A stretch of DNA of 41,274 nucleotides from Polyangiaceae bacterium (GTDB taxonomy: Bacteria; Myxococcota_A; Polyangia; Polyangiales; Polyangiaceae). Position numbers and translations under genes: made by a program. Within the stretch, counting starts at the first letter, position 1. Every line of letters begins with the position of its first letter. Positions 32,273-41,012 of this stretch are shown in pieces. Under the pieces are notes generated by a model, which made no database searches, was not told the origin of the DNA, and saw nothing but the letters and a program-made list of their open reading frames with translations. The stretch spans positions 1-41,274 of the forward strand of contig JADLEQ010000006.1 in NCBI GenBank assembly GCA_020846005.1. Reading direction: 5' to 3'.

Positions 32273-32803
32273 TCAGAGCGTGAGCTCGCGCCCTTCCACC
32301 TTGAGCGCCACCTCTCCCGAGTGGAGAGACAGCGACATGGTGCGCGAGACGGACCCGCCCACCTCCTCCGCGGCGATCAGCACGCCGTTCTTCCACAGCA
32401 GCTTGCGCAGCAGGATCATGTTCCGCTTGCCAATCTCGAAGTGATCCGTGTTCCCCCCGGCGGTCGTCGGCGAGGCCCCCCCCGCGACCTTCAGCACCAC
32501 GCGCTGCTTCTCGGCTCCGAGCTCGTAGCAGCGGCGGAACATGGCCGGGACGCCCGTGTCGACGAACATGAAGGGGTTGGCGGAGGCCTTCTCCGGCGCG
32601 ATCGTCGAGTTGGGCAACATCACGTGCAACAGCCCGCCCACCCGCGCGATCGGGTCCCAGACGGCGACGCCGAGGCAGCTCCCCAGCGCGTAGGTGACCA
32701 GCGAGCCCGCCGTGCGGCCGGCCTCGAACGCAGCCATCCCGACCACCACCGGCTTGCCGTTGCCGCTCGGCGGCTCCGCCCGTCGCGCCACCGCCGCCTG
32801 CAT
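32273..32803 (-). CDS. cheD: Chemoreceptor glutamine deamidase CheD
   Basis: 176 residues. It deamidates receptor glutamines and in some species also activates CheC or CheX. The Cys-His catalytic pair is visible: Cys43 in ALGSCLGVAVWDP and His60 in GLLHVMLPNST, with VDTGVPAMFRRCYELGA following. The chosen ATG is coupled to the cheR stop (TGATG). Residues 1-15 are a variable tail. No CheC is encoded next to it, so a partner may be one of the two CheX-like proteins. Confidence 0.95.
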   Translation of the reverse strand: MQAAVARRAEPPSGNGKPVVVGMAAFEAGRTAGSLVTYALGSCLGVAVWDPIARVGGLLHVMLPNSTIAPEKASANPFMFVDTGVPAMFRRCYELGAEKQRVVLKVAGGASPTTAGGNTDHFEIGKRNMILLRKLLWKNGVLIAAEEVGGSVSRTMSLSLHSGEVALKVEGRELTL

Positions 32804-33615
32804 CACTCGCACCTCACGTAGGTCGCCGGCGCCACCGCGCGGAGCCCCGCCGGCGCCGGCCCCAGGCTCTCGCAGTGTCCCACGAAGAGCCAGCCCTCCG
32901 GCGCCAGGTGTCTCCGGAAGCGTTGGACGAGCTCGCTCCGCGTCGGCGCGTCGAAGTAGATCATCACGTTCCGGCAGAAGATCGCGTCGAACGGCCCGCG
33001 CATCGGCCACTCTCCGAGCAGGTTCAGGCGCGCGAACTGCACGAGCTCCCGCACCGGATCACGCAGCCTCACCTCGCCGTCGCAGGCCTCGAAGTGCTTC
33101 TTCATCGACGCGGGCAACCCCCAGAGCGCACCGGAGCCGTACCTCCCGGCGCGCGCGTGGTCCAGGACTCTCGGAGAGATGTCCGTGGCGAGGATACGCG
33201 CGTCCCACGCCGCCGAGTCCCCGATGTGCGCCAGCAGCGTCATCGCCAGCGAGTACGGCTCCTCCCCGGACGAGCACCCGGCCGACCACAGCCGCAGACG
33301 CCGACCCGCGCTTCGCCAGCGCGGGATCCCGTGCTCGGCGACGAACTCGAAGTGCGCCGGCTCGCGGAAGAACGACGTCTTGTTGGTCGTGAGCACGTCG
33401 ACCATCTGCGGGACCTCGGCCGGGTCCGCCGCGAGCCGGGCGACGTACTCATCGAACGACGCGAGCCCCAGCGCGCGTAGCCGCTTCGCCACGCGCGCTT
33501 TGACGAGCTCCTGCCGCCTCGCGCCGAGCTCGATTCCGGCGACCTCGTGGAGCAGAGACCGGATGCCCGAGTACGCATCCGGCGACAGCGCCCGCAGTTC
33601 GTCGTGCTCCGCCAC
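32803..33615 (-). CDS. cheR: Chemotaxis protein methyltransferase CheR
   Basis: 270 residues. It transfers methyl from S-adenosylmethionine to receptor glutamates. An N-terminal helical domain (VAKRLRALGLASFDEYVARL, then TTNKTSFFREPAHFE) precedes the SAM-binding domain with SAGCSSGEEPYSLAM, LATDISPRVLDHARAGRYG and IFCRNVMIYFD. The start is GTG, 2 bases after the receptor stop, so the genes are translationally linked. It has no C-terminal TPR extension. Confidence 0.96.
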   Translation of the reverse strand: MAEHDELRALSPDAYSGIRSLLHEVAGIELGARRQELVKARVAKRLRALGLASFDEYVARLAADPAEVPQMVDVLTTNKTSFFREPAHFEFVAEHGIPRWRSAGRRLRLWSAGCSSGEEPYSLAMTLLAHIGDSAAWDARILATDISPRVLDHARAGRYGSGALWGLPASMKKHFEACDGEVRLRDPVRELVQFARLNLLGEWPMRGPFDAIFCRNVMIYFDAPTRSELVQRFRRHLAPEGWLFVGHCESLGPAPAGLRAVAPATYVRCE

Positions 33616-33617
33616 CG

Positions 33618-36230
33618 TCAGAACCCGGCCAGCACGCTCTCGTCTCCATCGAACGGGATAAGCGCCGCACCGCGGCTCTTACCGTTCGTGCCGTTCGCAC
33701 CGTGGGTCCCGTTGGCGCCGTGGCCACCCTTGACACCGGCAGGCCGCGCGCGCCCCAACCCGGCCGAAGGTCCCGGCTGGTGGACGAAGGCCTGCGCGAC
33801 CGCCCGTGACGAGTCCCGCCCCGGCGCCGCGCTCGACCCCGCGAGCTCGAATCTGCCCACCATGTCACCGAGCGTCCTGGCTTGCGCGGAGAGCTCCTCA
33901 GCCGCGCTCGCGGACTCCTCGCTGGTGGCTGCGTTCTGTTGCGTGAGCTGCGACATCTGCTCCACCGAGACGTTGATCTGCTGCACCCCCACGGCTTGGA
34001 GCTCCGCGGCCCCCGCGATGTCACCCACCGCGCCGTGCGCTACCTGCACCTGGGTAGCGATGTCGGCGAAATTGCGCGTCACCACCTCATTCAGCGAGAC
34101 GCCCTCCGTCGCGTTCTGCACGGACTCGGTGATGAGCTGGGCCGTAGACTTCGCGGCCTCCGCGCTCCGCATCGCGAGCCCGCGCACCTCCTCCGCCACG
34201 ACGGCGAAACCGCGCCCGGCGTCGCCGGCGCGCGCGGCCTCGACCGCGGCGTTCAGCGCGAGCAGGTTCGTCTGGAAGGCGATCTCGTCGATCGTCTTCA
34301 CGATTTTCGCGGTCTCGTCGGCGCTGGCCTTGATGCGCTCGATCGCCGCCGACATCTGCGTCATGCTGGCGACTCCGCGCTCCGCGCTCTCGCCCGCCTT
34401 GCCGACGATCTCCTGGACTTCGCGCGACCGCTCGGCGCTCTCCCGAGCGCGCCCCGTGATCTCCTGCAGGCTGGCGGTGACCTCCTCGAGCGACGCGGCC
34501 TGCTCCGTCGTCGAGCTGGCGAGGGACTGGCTGCCCGCTGTGATCTCGCCGGCCGCCGTGGCGAGCTGACTCGTCGCGACGGAGACCTGCCCCAGCGCGT
34601 CGCCCAGGTCGCTGGCCGCCTTGTTGAGTGACGCCGCGATGTCGCCGAACGCTCCCTGGTAGTCCCCGCGCATCCGCGCGGCGAGATTGCCGTTCGCGAC
34701 CTGCTCGAGCACTCGGCTCGCTTCCCCGAGCGGCGCTGCGACGCCCTCGAGCATCCGGTTCATGCCCTCCACCAGCTCGCGGTACGCGCCCTCCATCCCG
34801 GAGGCGTCGCCGCGCTGTTCCAGGCGCCCCGCACCAGCGGCGTCGATGAGCCGCGACGCCTCGCCAACGAGTCGCCGCTGACTCTGCGCCACCGCTTGGA
34901 AGCTCTGACTGAGAACATCCTTGGCGGAGCGCGCCGTCACCTCCCGGGAGAGGTCGCCACGAGCCGCGGCGGCCGCGGCGGCCGAGACATCGCCCAGGAA
35001 ACCGACGACCTGCCGGAGCGCCTCCGCGAGATCGCCGAACTCGTCCGGGGAGCGATGTTCGATCTGCTGGTCGAGGTCCCCCTGCGCGAGGCGCTCCGCG
35101 GCGCCCTTCATCGCGAGGATGGGACGCAGGAGCCGGCGCACCACCCACGCGCCGATCGCGACGATGAGCAGCGTCGCGACGCCGATTGACGTCACGACCT
35201 GTCGCCGGATGGTGAACGCCTCGGCGAAGCTCTCCTCTTCCGGCATCCGCACCAGCGACGACCACCCCATCCCGGCGAAGCCCATCGCTCCGCGGGAGTG
35301 GGCGTACCCGTTGGACGTGCGCCGCTGCTTCCGCACGTGTTCCTCGACGGCGTACCCCGACTCACCGTTGACCGCCCGCTTGGCGGACGCGAGCTTGTCT
35401 CCGAGGTCGAACTTGAGGAGCGTGCCGAAATCATGTTTGGCCGCACCCGCGCCGTCGCGTGCGGGATCCTGCTCCAGGATCAGGACGCCGTTCTCGTTCA
35501 GGAGCGCAATCTCGGTCGACGGATATCCGCGCTCACGGAGGTCCAGGTACGTCGCGCGGACGATCTCCTCGACCAGCGAGAAGCGCGTCCGGTTGCTCAC
35601 GTACCCGACCACCTTGCCGCTGGCGTCGTGGATCACGCTGCTGAACCCCAGCGTCAGGCCCGACTCGCTCGGGTAGGCCGCCTTCACATCGGCGTCGACG
35701 TGAACGTCCTCGACGAACGTCCCCGTCAGCACGTCGTTGCCCGGCGCGATGTGATCGCGCCGGGTCGTGAACTGACCGGCGGCGACCGCCTTGAACCACG
35801 GCGCCTCGCGGTAGACCTTCGTCCAGACGCCGGAGGCGTCGATCGTCCGGCCCGTCGCGTCCTTCGAGTTCACCGCGACGACTCTCCCCTCGGTGTCGAC
35901 GACGATCGTGAGATAGTACACTCCGTACGCCGCGACGACCGAGTTCAACGCACCGACGAGCCGGCTGTCCTCGCCCCGCTTGTACCAGTCCTTCGTCTCG
36001 AGCAGCGTCCGGTTGACCGCAAGCACCTGCACGTCGCCGTACCGCTCGAAGAGATTCCGGTCGATCTTGTCGCTCAGGTTGGAGGCGACGTTCGCGAGGC
36101 GGTCCCCCGCTCGAGCCTCGATCAGGCTCGTCGCCTGGTACGTAGTCGCGCCCACGGCCGCGACCGGGAGCAACCCGAACGCGAGGAAGAGCAGCAGCAG
36201 ACGCTTCGTCATCGTGAATTTACCGAACAT
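33618..36230 (-). CDS. Methyl-accepting chemotaxis protein with periplasmic cache and multiple HAMP domains
   Basis: 870 residues. TM1 is near residues 8-28 ([20 protein letters not shown]); the periplasmic sensor of ~310 residues has a dCache-like pattern ([44 protein letters not shown]). TM2 is near 345-365. One HAMP follows TM2, then two further HAMP-like units ([16 protein letters not shown]), then the signalling hairpin with [20 protein letters not shown]. The C-terminal tail has a [13 protein letters not shown] linker and ends [11 protein letters not shown], a possible docking peptide that lacks the classical NWETF form. It overlaps cheW by 11 bases. The ligand is unknown. Confidence 0.93.
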   Translation of the reverse strand: MFGKFTMTKRLLLLFLAFGLLPVAAVGATTYQATSLIEARAGDRLANVASNLSDKIDRNLFERYGDVQVLAVNRTLLETKDWYKRGEDSRLVGALNSVVAAYGVYYLTIVVDTEGRVVAVNSKDATGRTIDASGVWTKVYREAPWFKAVAAGQFTTRRDHIAPGNDVLTGTFVEDVHVDADVKAAYPSESGLTLGFSSVIHDASGKVVGYVSNRTRFSLVEEIVRATYLDLRERGYPSTEIALLNENGVLILEQDPARDGAGAAKHDFGTLLKFDLGDKLASAKRAVNGESGYAVEEHVRKQRRTSNGYAHSRGAMGFAGMGWSSLVRMPEEESFAEAFTIRRQVVTSIGVATLLIVAIGAWVVRRLLRPILAMKGAAERLAQGDLDQQIEHRSPDEFGDLAEALRQVVGFLGDVSAAAAAAARGDLSREVTARSAKDVLSQSFQAVAQSQRRLVGEASRLIDAAGAGRLEQRGDASGMEGAYRELVEGMNRMLEGVAAPLGEASRVLEQVANGNLAARMRGDYQGAFGDIAASLNKAASDLGDALGQVSVATSQLATAAGEITAGSQSLASSTTEQAASLEEVTASLQEITGRARESAERSREVQEIVGKAGESAERGVASMTQMSAAIERIKASADETAKIVKTIDEIAFQTNLLALNAAVEAARAGDAGRGFAVVAEEVRGLAMRSAEAAKSTAQLITESVQNATEGVSLNEVVTRNFADIATQVQVAHGAVGDIAGAAELQAVGVQQINVSVEQMSQLTQQNAATSEESASAAEELSAQARTLGDMVGRFELAGSSAAPGRDSSRAVAQAFVHQPGPSAGLGRARPAGVKGGHGANGTHGANGTNGKSRGAALIPFDGDESVLAGF

Positions 36231-36750
36231 CGCCAGCCTCCTGGGAAAGCGCCGGGTCGATCGCGTCTCCGCCGAGCGACGCCAGGCCCGCGGCCTCGTG
36301 CTCGCTCAGGACGCGCTCGATGTCCAAGACGAGCTGCACGCGCCCGCCCGACCGACCGATCCCGAGCAGGTAGTCGGTGGACACCGAGACGCCGAAGCGC
36401 GGCGGAGGGCTGATCTCGCCCTCCGGGATCGTCGCCACCTCGGAGACGCGATCGACGACGATGCCCATCTCTCCCGTGCGGGCGTCGACCACGATGATGC
36501 ACGTCTCGTCGGTGCGCTCGGCGCGGCACATGTCGAACTTCGTGCGCAGATCGATGACGGGGACGATCTTCCCGCGCAGGTTGATCACCCCCAGCACGAA
36601 CTCCGGCGTGCGCGGCACGGGCGTCACGTCCATCATGCCGATGATCTCCTGCACCTTCAGGATCGAGACGGCGTACTCCTCTGTCCCCAGGCTGAAGGTG
36701 AGGTATTTCGCGCCACCGGCGGTCGATTGGGCTGGAGTCTTCTCGCTCAT
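36220..36750 (-). CDS. cheW: Chemotaxis coupling protein CheW
   Basis: 176 residues. It links receptor to CheA. The double SH3-like barrel shows [40 protein letters not shown] and [10 protein letters not shown], all canonical. A C-terminal tail of ~30 residues ([20 protein letters not shown]) extends past the fold. It starts 10 bases after cheA and runs 11 bases into the receptor gene. Confidence 0.96.
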   Translation of the reverse strand: MSEKTPAQSTAGGAKYLTFSLGTEEYAVSILKVQEIIGMMDVTPVPRTPEFVLGVINLRGKIVPVIDLRTKFDMCRAERTDETCIIVVDARTGEMGIVVDRVSEVATIPEGEISPPPRFGVSVSTDYLLGIGRSGGRVQLVLDIERVLSEHEAAGLASLGGDAIDPALSQEAGDVR

Positions 36751-36760
36751 GGTCGACCTC

Positions 36761-38857
36761 TCATGCCGCGAACGCGGCGCCGTTCGTCCAGACTTCCTGG
36801 CGTGCCAGAGCCGTGAGGCCCGGCGGGTCGAGGATCAGCCCCACCCGCCCGTCCCCGAGGATCGCGCCGCCCGAGACGCCCGGGACCTTCCCAACGTACT
36901 CACCGAGCGACTTCGTCACGACCTGCTGCTTGCCGAGGAGGTCGTCCACGAGGAACGCCGAGCAACCGTCGCCCTCTTCCAGCACGACGACCAGCCCCTG
37001 CGTCGGGTCCTCGATCGCGCCATCGAGCCCGAAGATGCGGCTGAGGCGGAAGAGCGGGACCGCCTCGCCGCGCAGCATCACGAGCTCCCCGCGCCCCGCC
37101 ACGGAGCGTAGCGCGGTCGGCTCCGGGCGGAGCGTGATCCGGATGCTGGCCGACGGCACGATGTACCGCTGGCCGCCGACTCGGACCAGCATGCCGTCCG
37201 TGATGGCGAGGGTCAGCGGGATCCTCACGGTGAACGTCGTCCCCCTCCCCCGGACGGACGCGATCTCGACGCGCCCGTTCAGGGACTCGATGGCTCGTCG
37301 GACTACGTCCATGCCGACGCCTCGCCCGGAGACATCCGTGATGCTCGCCGCCGTCGAGAACCCCGGCTCGAAGATGAGCTGGAACGCGTCCTGCTCGCTC
37401 AGGCCGTCGCCGCTCTCGAGGAGGCCGCGCTCGAGCGCCCGGGCGACGAGCCGGTCGCGATCCAGGCCAGCGCCGTCATCGGAGAGCTGCACCACCACGT
37501 TGCCCCCGGCGTGGGAGGCGCGCAGCCGGACGGTGCCGCCCGGCGGCTTGCCCCCGGCGATGCGCGCGGCTGGCGGCTCGATCCCGTGGTCCACCGCGTT
37601 GCGCACCATGTGCACCAGCGGATCCGCGAGCGCGTCCACCAGCTTGCGGTCGAGCTCGGTCTCCTCGCCGTCGGTCACGAGCTCGACCTGCCGCCCGACG
37701 CGGCGGGCCGTGTCGCGCACGACCCGCGTCATCTTCTGGAAGGTCGCGCGGAGCGGCACCATCCGCAGCGAGAGCGAGAGATCCTGCAGCTCCCGGACCG
37801 TCTTGCCGACCTGGGCGACCTTCCGCGCGAGATCCCGGGAGCGCTGAGAGAGCACGCCGGGATCGGCCGCGACCATCGACTGGGCGATGACGAGCTCTCC
37901 AACGATGTCCATGAGCTGATCGAGGCGGTCCGTCCGGACGCGAACCCAGGTCTCGTGGCTCACGCCGGAGTCGGCCGGCGGCGGGGGCGGCGCGGGCTGG
38001 GGCGACGCGCCGCCTTCGGCATCGCGCGGCGCAGCGGCCGCGGGGGGCGTCTCGGCGGCAGGCGCCTCCGGATGCTCGAGCGCGTCCATGAGCGCCGTGA
38101 AGCCGGCGGGCAGAGCGTCGCTGCCGGCCGGCGCCACCGCGACGCGATCGACGAGCGCGCGCAGCATGTCGACGGCGCGGAGGGCGAGGCTGGCGTAGTC
38201 CCCACCGAAGCGCACGCGGCGATCGCGCACGGGCGCCAGCAGCGACTCGGCCCGGTGCGCGAACTCGGCGACGGGCGCGAACCCGAGCACGGCCGCGACC
38301 CCCTTGATGGTGTGGAACGCGCGAAAGACGGTGTCGACGGCGTCCCGATCGTCCGGGTTGCCCTCGAGCACGAGCAGCGCCTGCTCCGCCGCCGCGAGGT
38401 ACTCCTGCGCCTCGGAGACGAATTCCTGGATGAGCTCCGGGTCCGACTCGATTCCGGCGTCCGAGGCGGCGTCGGCGCTCGGGGGCGGTGGTGGGAGCGA
38501 CGGCGGGGACGCGATCGCCGCCACTGGAGGCGCCGGCGCGGCGGGCTCGGCCGGGGTGGGCTCGGCCGCGCCCGCGTCGTGCCCCGCCGGCTCCGGCTCG
38601 GGTGCTTCCCCGGCGCACGCCGCCGCGAGGAGCCGGCGCGCGGCCGCCAGGGACTCCACGGGATCCCTCGCGCGATCTTCGGCGACGCTCCACAGCTTGC
38701 GTGCCGCGCGCTCGAGCAGGGCGCGCACCGCCGGCGCCCCCGCCACGGCCGCGGCGGCGTCCGCGCTCGCCGCGAGCGCGCCGATCGGCGCGAGGTCGCC
38801 CGGATCCGAGCAATCGAGCAGCGTGAGGAGATCTCGCGGGGCGGTCGGCGCGGTCAT
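36761..38857 (-). CDS. cheA: Chemotaxis histidine kinase CheA
   Basis: 698 residues. An N-terminal ~85-residue helical extension (MTAPTAPRDLLTLLDCSDPG onward) and a Pro/Ala linker precede the HPt (P1) with phospho-acceptor His182 in FRAFHTIKGVAAVLGF. A second linker takes the place of P2. P3 starts at VRVRTDRLDQLMDIVGELVI; P4 has HMVRNAVDHGIEPPAARIAG, SDDGAGLD and GRGVGMDVVRRAIESLNG; P5 is the CheW-like end (RYIVPSASIRI, GKQQVVTKSLG). Catalytic and acceptor residues are all present. The chosen ATG avoids the Arg-rich open frame upstream. It is the first gene of the che operon and is divergent from cheY at 39272. Confidence 0.95.
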   Translation of the reverse strand: MTAPTAPRDLLTLLDCSDPGDLAPIGALAASADAAAAVAGAPAVRALLERAARKLWSVAEDRARDPVESLAAARRLLAAACAGEAPEPEPAGHDAGAAEPTPAEPAAPAPPVAAIASPPSLPPPPPSADAASDAGIESDPELIQEFVSEAQEYLAAAEQALLVLEGNPDDRDAVDTVFRAFHTIKGVAAVLGFAPVAEFAHRAESLLAPVRDRRVRFGGDYASLALRAVDMLRALVDRVAVAPAGSDALPAGFTALMDALEHPEAPAAETPPAAAAPRDAEGGASPQPAPPPPPADSGVSHETWVRVRTDRLDQLMDIVGELVIAQSMVAADPGVLSQRSRDLARKVAQVGKTVRELQDLSLSLRMVPLRATFQKMTRVVRDTARRVGRQVELVTDGEETELDRKLVDALADPLVHMVRNAVDHGIEPPAARIAGGKPPGGTVRLRASHAGGNVVVQLSDDGAGLDRDRLVARALERGLLESGDGLSEQDAFQLIFEPGFSTAASITDVSGRGVGMDVVRRAIESLNGRVEIASVRGRGTTFTVRIPLTLAITDGMLVRVGGQRYIVPSASIRITLRPEPTALRSVAGRGELVMLRGEAVPLFRLSRIFGLDGAIEDPTQGLVVVLEEGDGCSAFLVDDLLGKQQVVTKSLGEYVGKVPGVSGGAILGDGRVGLILDPPGLTALARQEVWTNGAAFAA

Positions 38858-39271
38858 CGTGCTGCCGGGGGGCCGGAGCGGTGGCCGGTTCGAGAGGTGC
38901 GAGGGGCGGTCATGGAGAGGACTTGCGGGGCCTGAGAGCAACCGCCGTGCCGAGCGGCGGCGCGAGCCGGAGTGGAGCGCCGGGTCGCGGCCCGCGGGGT
39001 CGAGGCGCTGGCGGCGCGGGTCGGTCCGCGCAGATGGACTGGGTCGAACCGATGGAACGGCGTGGGCGCCGATCTCTGTAGCCACCGGGCGAGGCCTCGC
39101 TTGGAAGCGCGCGCGGCCGCGGGCGCGGTGAGCCGGCCGAGCCCCGGCCGTCAGCGGTCCCCCCCCTCCGACCGACAGCGGGTTGGCGCACCGAAGTCCC
39201 CGACACGCTGCCGCCCGGCTCAAGGACGCCGCAGGGCTGCCGTTCTACAGCGCACCGCCCAGGAGACTCGC
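38858..39271. promoter_or_regulatory. 414-base divergent intergenic region between cheA and cheY
   Basis: No supported gene lies here; ORFs across it are out-of-frame extensions of its neighbours. It must hold the promoters of the minus-strand che operon and of the plus-strand cheY. On the cheY side TACAGC (39246-39251) is a possible -10 box and AGGAGA (39261-39266) is the ribosome site. No clear sigma-54 site or palindrome was found by eye. Confidence 0.5.
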
Positions 39272-39634
39272 ATGAAGCTGCTCATCGTGGACGACAGCAA
39301 GGCGATGCGCATGATCGTCCGCAGGACGTTGCGGCAAGCCGGTTACGGGCACCACGACGTCCAGGAGGCCAGCAACGGCCGGGAGGCGCTCGAGGCCCTC
39401 GGGAGCGCCGGAGCGGACGTGGTGCTGTCCGACTGGAACATGCCCGAGATGAGCGGCATCGAGCTCCTCGCGAGGCTCCAGGCGGACGGCGTCCGCGTGC
39501 CCTTCGGGTTCGTGACCTCGGAGTCCACGCCCGAGATGCGCGAGCGCGCACGGCAGGCGGGGGCGCTGTTCCTGATCGCCAAGCCCTTCACCGCGGAGTC
39601 CTTCCAGGCGGCGCTCGCGCCCGTCCTCGGCTGA
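39272..39634 (+). CDS. cheY: CheY-like response regulator (second copy, divergent)
   Basis: 120 residues, receiver only. VDDSKAMRMIVRRTL gives the acidic pair, Asp54 in LSDWNMPEMSG is the acceptor, TSES the conserved Thr region and Lys104 in IAKPFTAESF the Lys. This is the CheY form with WNMP typical of motility-type regulators. It has a good ribosome site (AGGAGA) and is followed after 39 bases by a CheX-like gene, so the two probably form an output-plus-phosphatase pair. Confidence 0.95.
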   Translation: MKLLIVDDSKAMRMIVRRTLRQAGYGHHDVQEASNGREALEALGSAGADVVLSDWNMPEMSGIELLARLQADGVRVPFGFVTSESTPEMRERARQAGALFLIAKPFTAESFQAALAPVLG

Positions 39635-39673
39635 TCGCCCCGCGCGGCTCCCCCTTTCTCCTCCGAGGTCGAC

Positions 39674-40141
39674 ATGGCCCTCCCGCAAGCCGACGCAGTC
39701 TCGCGCCTCCTCCGAGATCTCTTTGGCAAGCCCGTCCAGGTGAAGCCGACCGCGCCGCTCGCCGGCCCGACCATCGCCCTCTTGGCCGTGTATGCGGACG
39801 CGCAGGACACCACCGCGGCCGTAGTGGCCAGCGACCTGGCGTTCGCAGCCTTCGGCGGCGCGGCGCTGGCGATGATCCCGAGGAGCGTCGCCGAGGAGTG
39901 CGTGAAGCGCAAGCGCCTGGACGACAACCTGCGTGAGAACTTCTACGAGGTCGTCAACATCATGGCGGCTACGTTGAACAGCAACGACGCCCGCCACCAC
40001 CGGCTGGTCTCGCTCGTGGAGCCCGCCCAGGCTCCGAGCGATGCGCGGGCGGTGCTGCAGAAGCCCGCCAAGCGCGTCGACTTCGAGGTGTCCGTGCCGG
40101 ACTTCGGCGTCGGCAGGCTGAGCATGCTGGTCTGCGCCTGA
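39674..40141 (+). CDS. CheC/CheX-like protein, putative CheY-P phosphatase
   Basis: 155 residues. The motif E-x3-E-x2-N is seen in ENFYEVVN (helix of the CheC/CheX active site), and a Pro follows 22 positions after the Asn (SLVEP), the same spacing as in the CheX encoded at 31418. Overall similarity to that protein is low, and the N-terminal half (PTAPLAGPTIALLAVYADAQ) is divergent, so annotation pipelines may call it hypothetical. It sits directly downstream of cheY at 39272 and is convergent with the hemerythrin pair. Confidence 0.6.
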   Translation: MALPQADAVSRLLRDLFGKPVQVKPTAPLAGPTIALLAVYADAQDTTAAVVASDLAFAAFGGAALAMIPRSVAEECVKRKRLDDNLRENFYEVVNIMAATLNSNDARHHRLVSLVEPAQAPSDARAVLQKPAKRVDFEVSVPDFGVGRLSMLVCA

Positions 40142-40159
40142 CCGGCCGCGCCCGTGCGC

Positions 40160-40597
40160 TCAGGCGACGCGACGGCTCGGCGCCGGGCTGGGCGGCCCGC
40201 CCGACTGGGCGACGAACTGCGCGAAGTCACGATCGGAGCGATCGATGTGGTTCACGAGCCACCCGACGACCAAGCGACGGACGTTCCCCGCCATGGCCGA
40301 CGACGGCCCCGACGCGTCGATCTCGCGCCGGATGCGGCGCAGGTTGTAGGCGAAGGTCGCGTGCAGGCCCCGGTGCTCGACCAGCCGGGGGTAGCCGCGA
40401 CGCGCCATCTCGCGCTCCTCGAAGGCGAAGTGCCGGAGCACGTAGTCACCCAAGAAGCCCACCGTCCGGACGACCTCGACCCTCCCGCCGTCCCCGGCGC
40501 AGGCCACGAGGAGAGCGTCGACCCGGACGAAGAGCTCCTGGTGTTGGCGATCCAACTCGCCGTGATCGATCGTCAGCCGCGCCGTCCACCCCGTCAT
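40160..40597 (-). CDS. Bacteriohemerythrin (copy 1)
   Basis: 145 residues. The canonical di-iron ligand set is complete: His19 (LDRQHQELF), His56 and Glu60 (LRHFAFEEREM), His75 and His79 (EHRGLHATF), His117 and Asp122 (WLVNHIDRSDRDF). Single-domain bacteriohemerythrins bind O2 reversibly. A Pro/Ser tail follows the bundle. The gene starts 10 bases after copy 2 and is probably co-transcribed with it. It is related to copy 2 by tandem duplication, with clear divergence. Confidence 0.92.
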   Translation of the reverse strand: MTGWTARLTIDHGELDRQHQELFVRVDALLVACAGDGGRVEVVRTVGFLGDYVLRHFAFEEREMARRGYPRLVEHRGLHATFAYNLRRIRREIDASGPSSAMAGNVRRLVVGWLVNHIDRSDRDFAQFVAQSGGPPSPAPSRRVA

Positions 40598-40607
40598 CGG
40601 CCCGACC

Positions 40608-41012
40608 TCACACCGTCCGGCGCGCGAGCCCGCGGGCGAGCGCGCGGTCCACCTTCTCGACGTGGTGCACGAGCCAACGCACGAGCAGGCGGTTCATCTC
40701 GAGCGTCACCGCCACCGTCGAGCCCTGCGTCAACGCGTCCGTCTTGAGCGTGGCGAAGCTGCGACGGAAGAAGTCGTGCTGGCGACGATGCTCCTCCAAG
40801 CTCGGGTAGGCAGCCAGGATCATGGCCTGCTCCTCGAAGCCGAAGTGCTCGATCACGTAGACCTCGAGGAAGCCTATCAGCCTCGTGATCTCGGTCCTGG
40901 CCGAGCCGCGCTGGCACGCGCTGAGCAGGCGGTTGATCCGAGCGAAGAGCTCCCGATGTTGCCGGTCGATCTCCGGATCGCCCGTCGCGAGCTGCGGTGT
41001 CCACTCGATCAC
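40608..41012 (-). CDS. Bacteriohemerythrin (copy 2)
   Basis: 134 residues from a GTG that gives the family start VIEWTPQLATGDPEIDRQH. Ligands: DRQHRELF, EHFGFEEQAM, EEHRRQHDFF and WLVHHVEKVDRAL, all present. The open frame continues upstream to 41216 and an ATG at 41105 is possible, which would add a basic N-terminal tail of ~31 residues; the shorter form matches the family. It is transcribed ahead of copy 1. The remaining bases to the window end (41013-41274) show no supported gene. Confidence 0.88.
   Translation of the reverse strand: MIEWTPQLATGDPEIDRQHRELFARINRLLSACQRGSARTEITRLIGFLEVYVIEHFGFEEQAMILAAYPSLEEHRRQHDFFRRSFATLKTDALTQGSTVAVTLEMNRLLVRWLVHHVEKVDRALARGLARRTV

Noticed and set aside
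34087..35265. Minus-strand 392-codon frame inside the receptor gene
   Set aside because: It overlaps the receptor in another frame and is Arg/Gly-rich without any domain.
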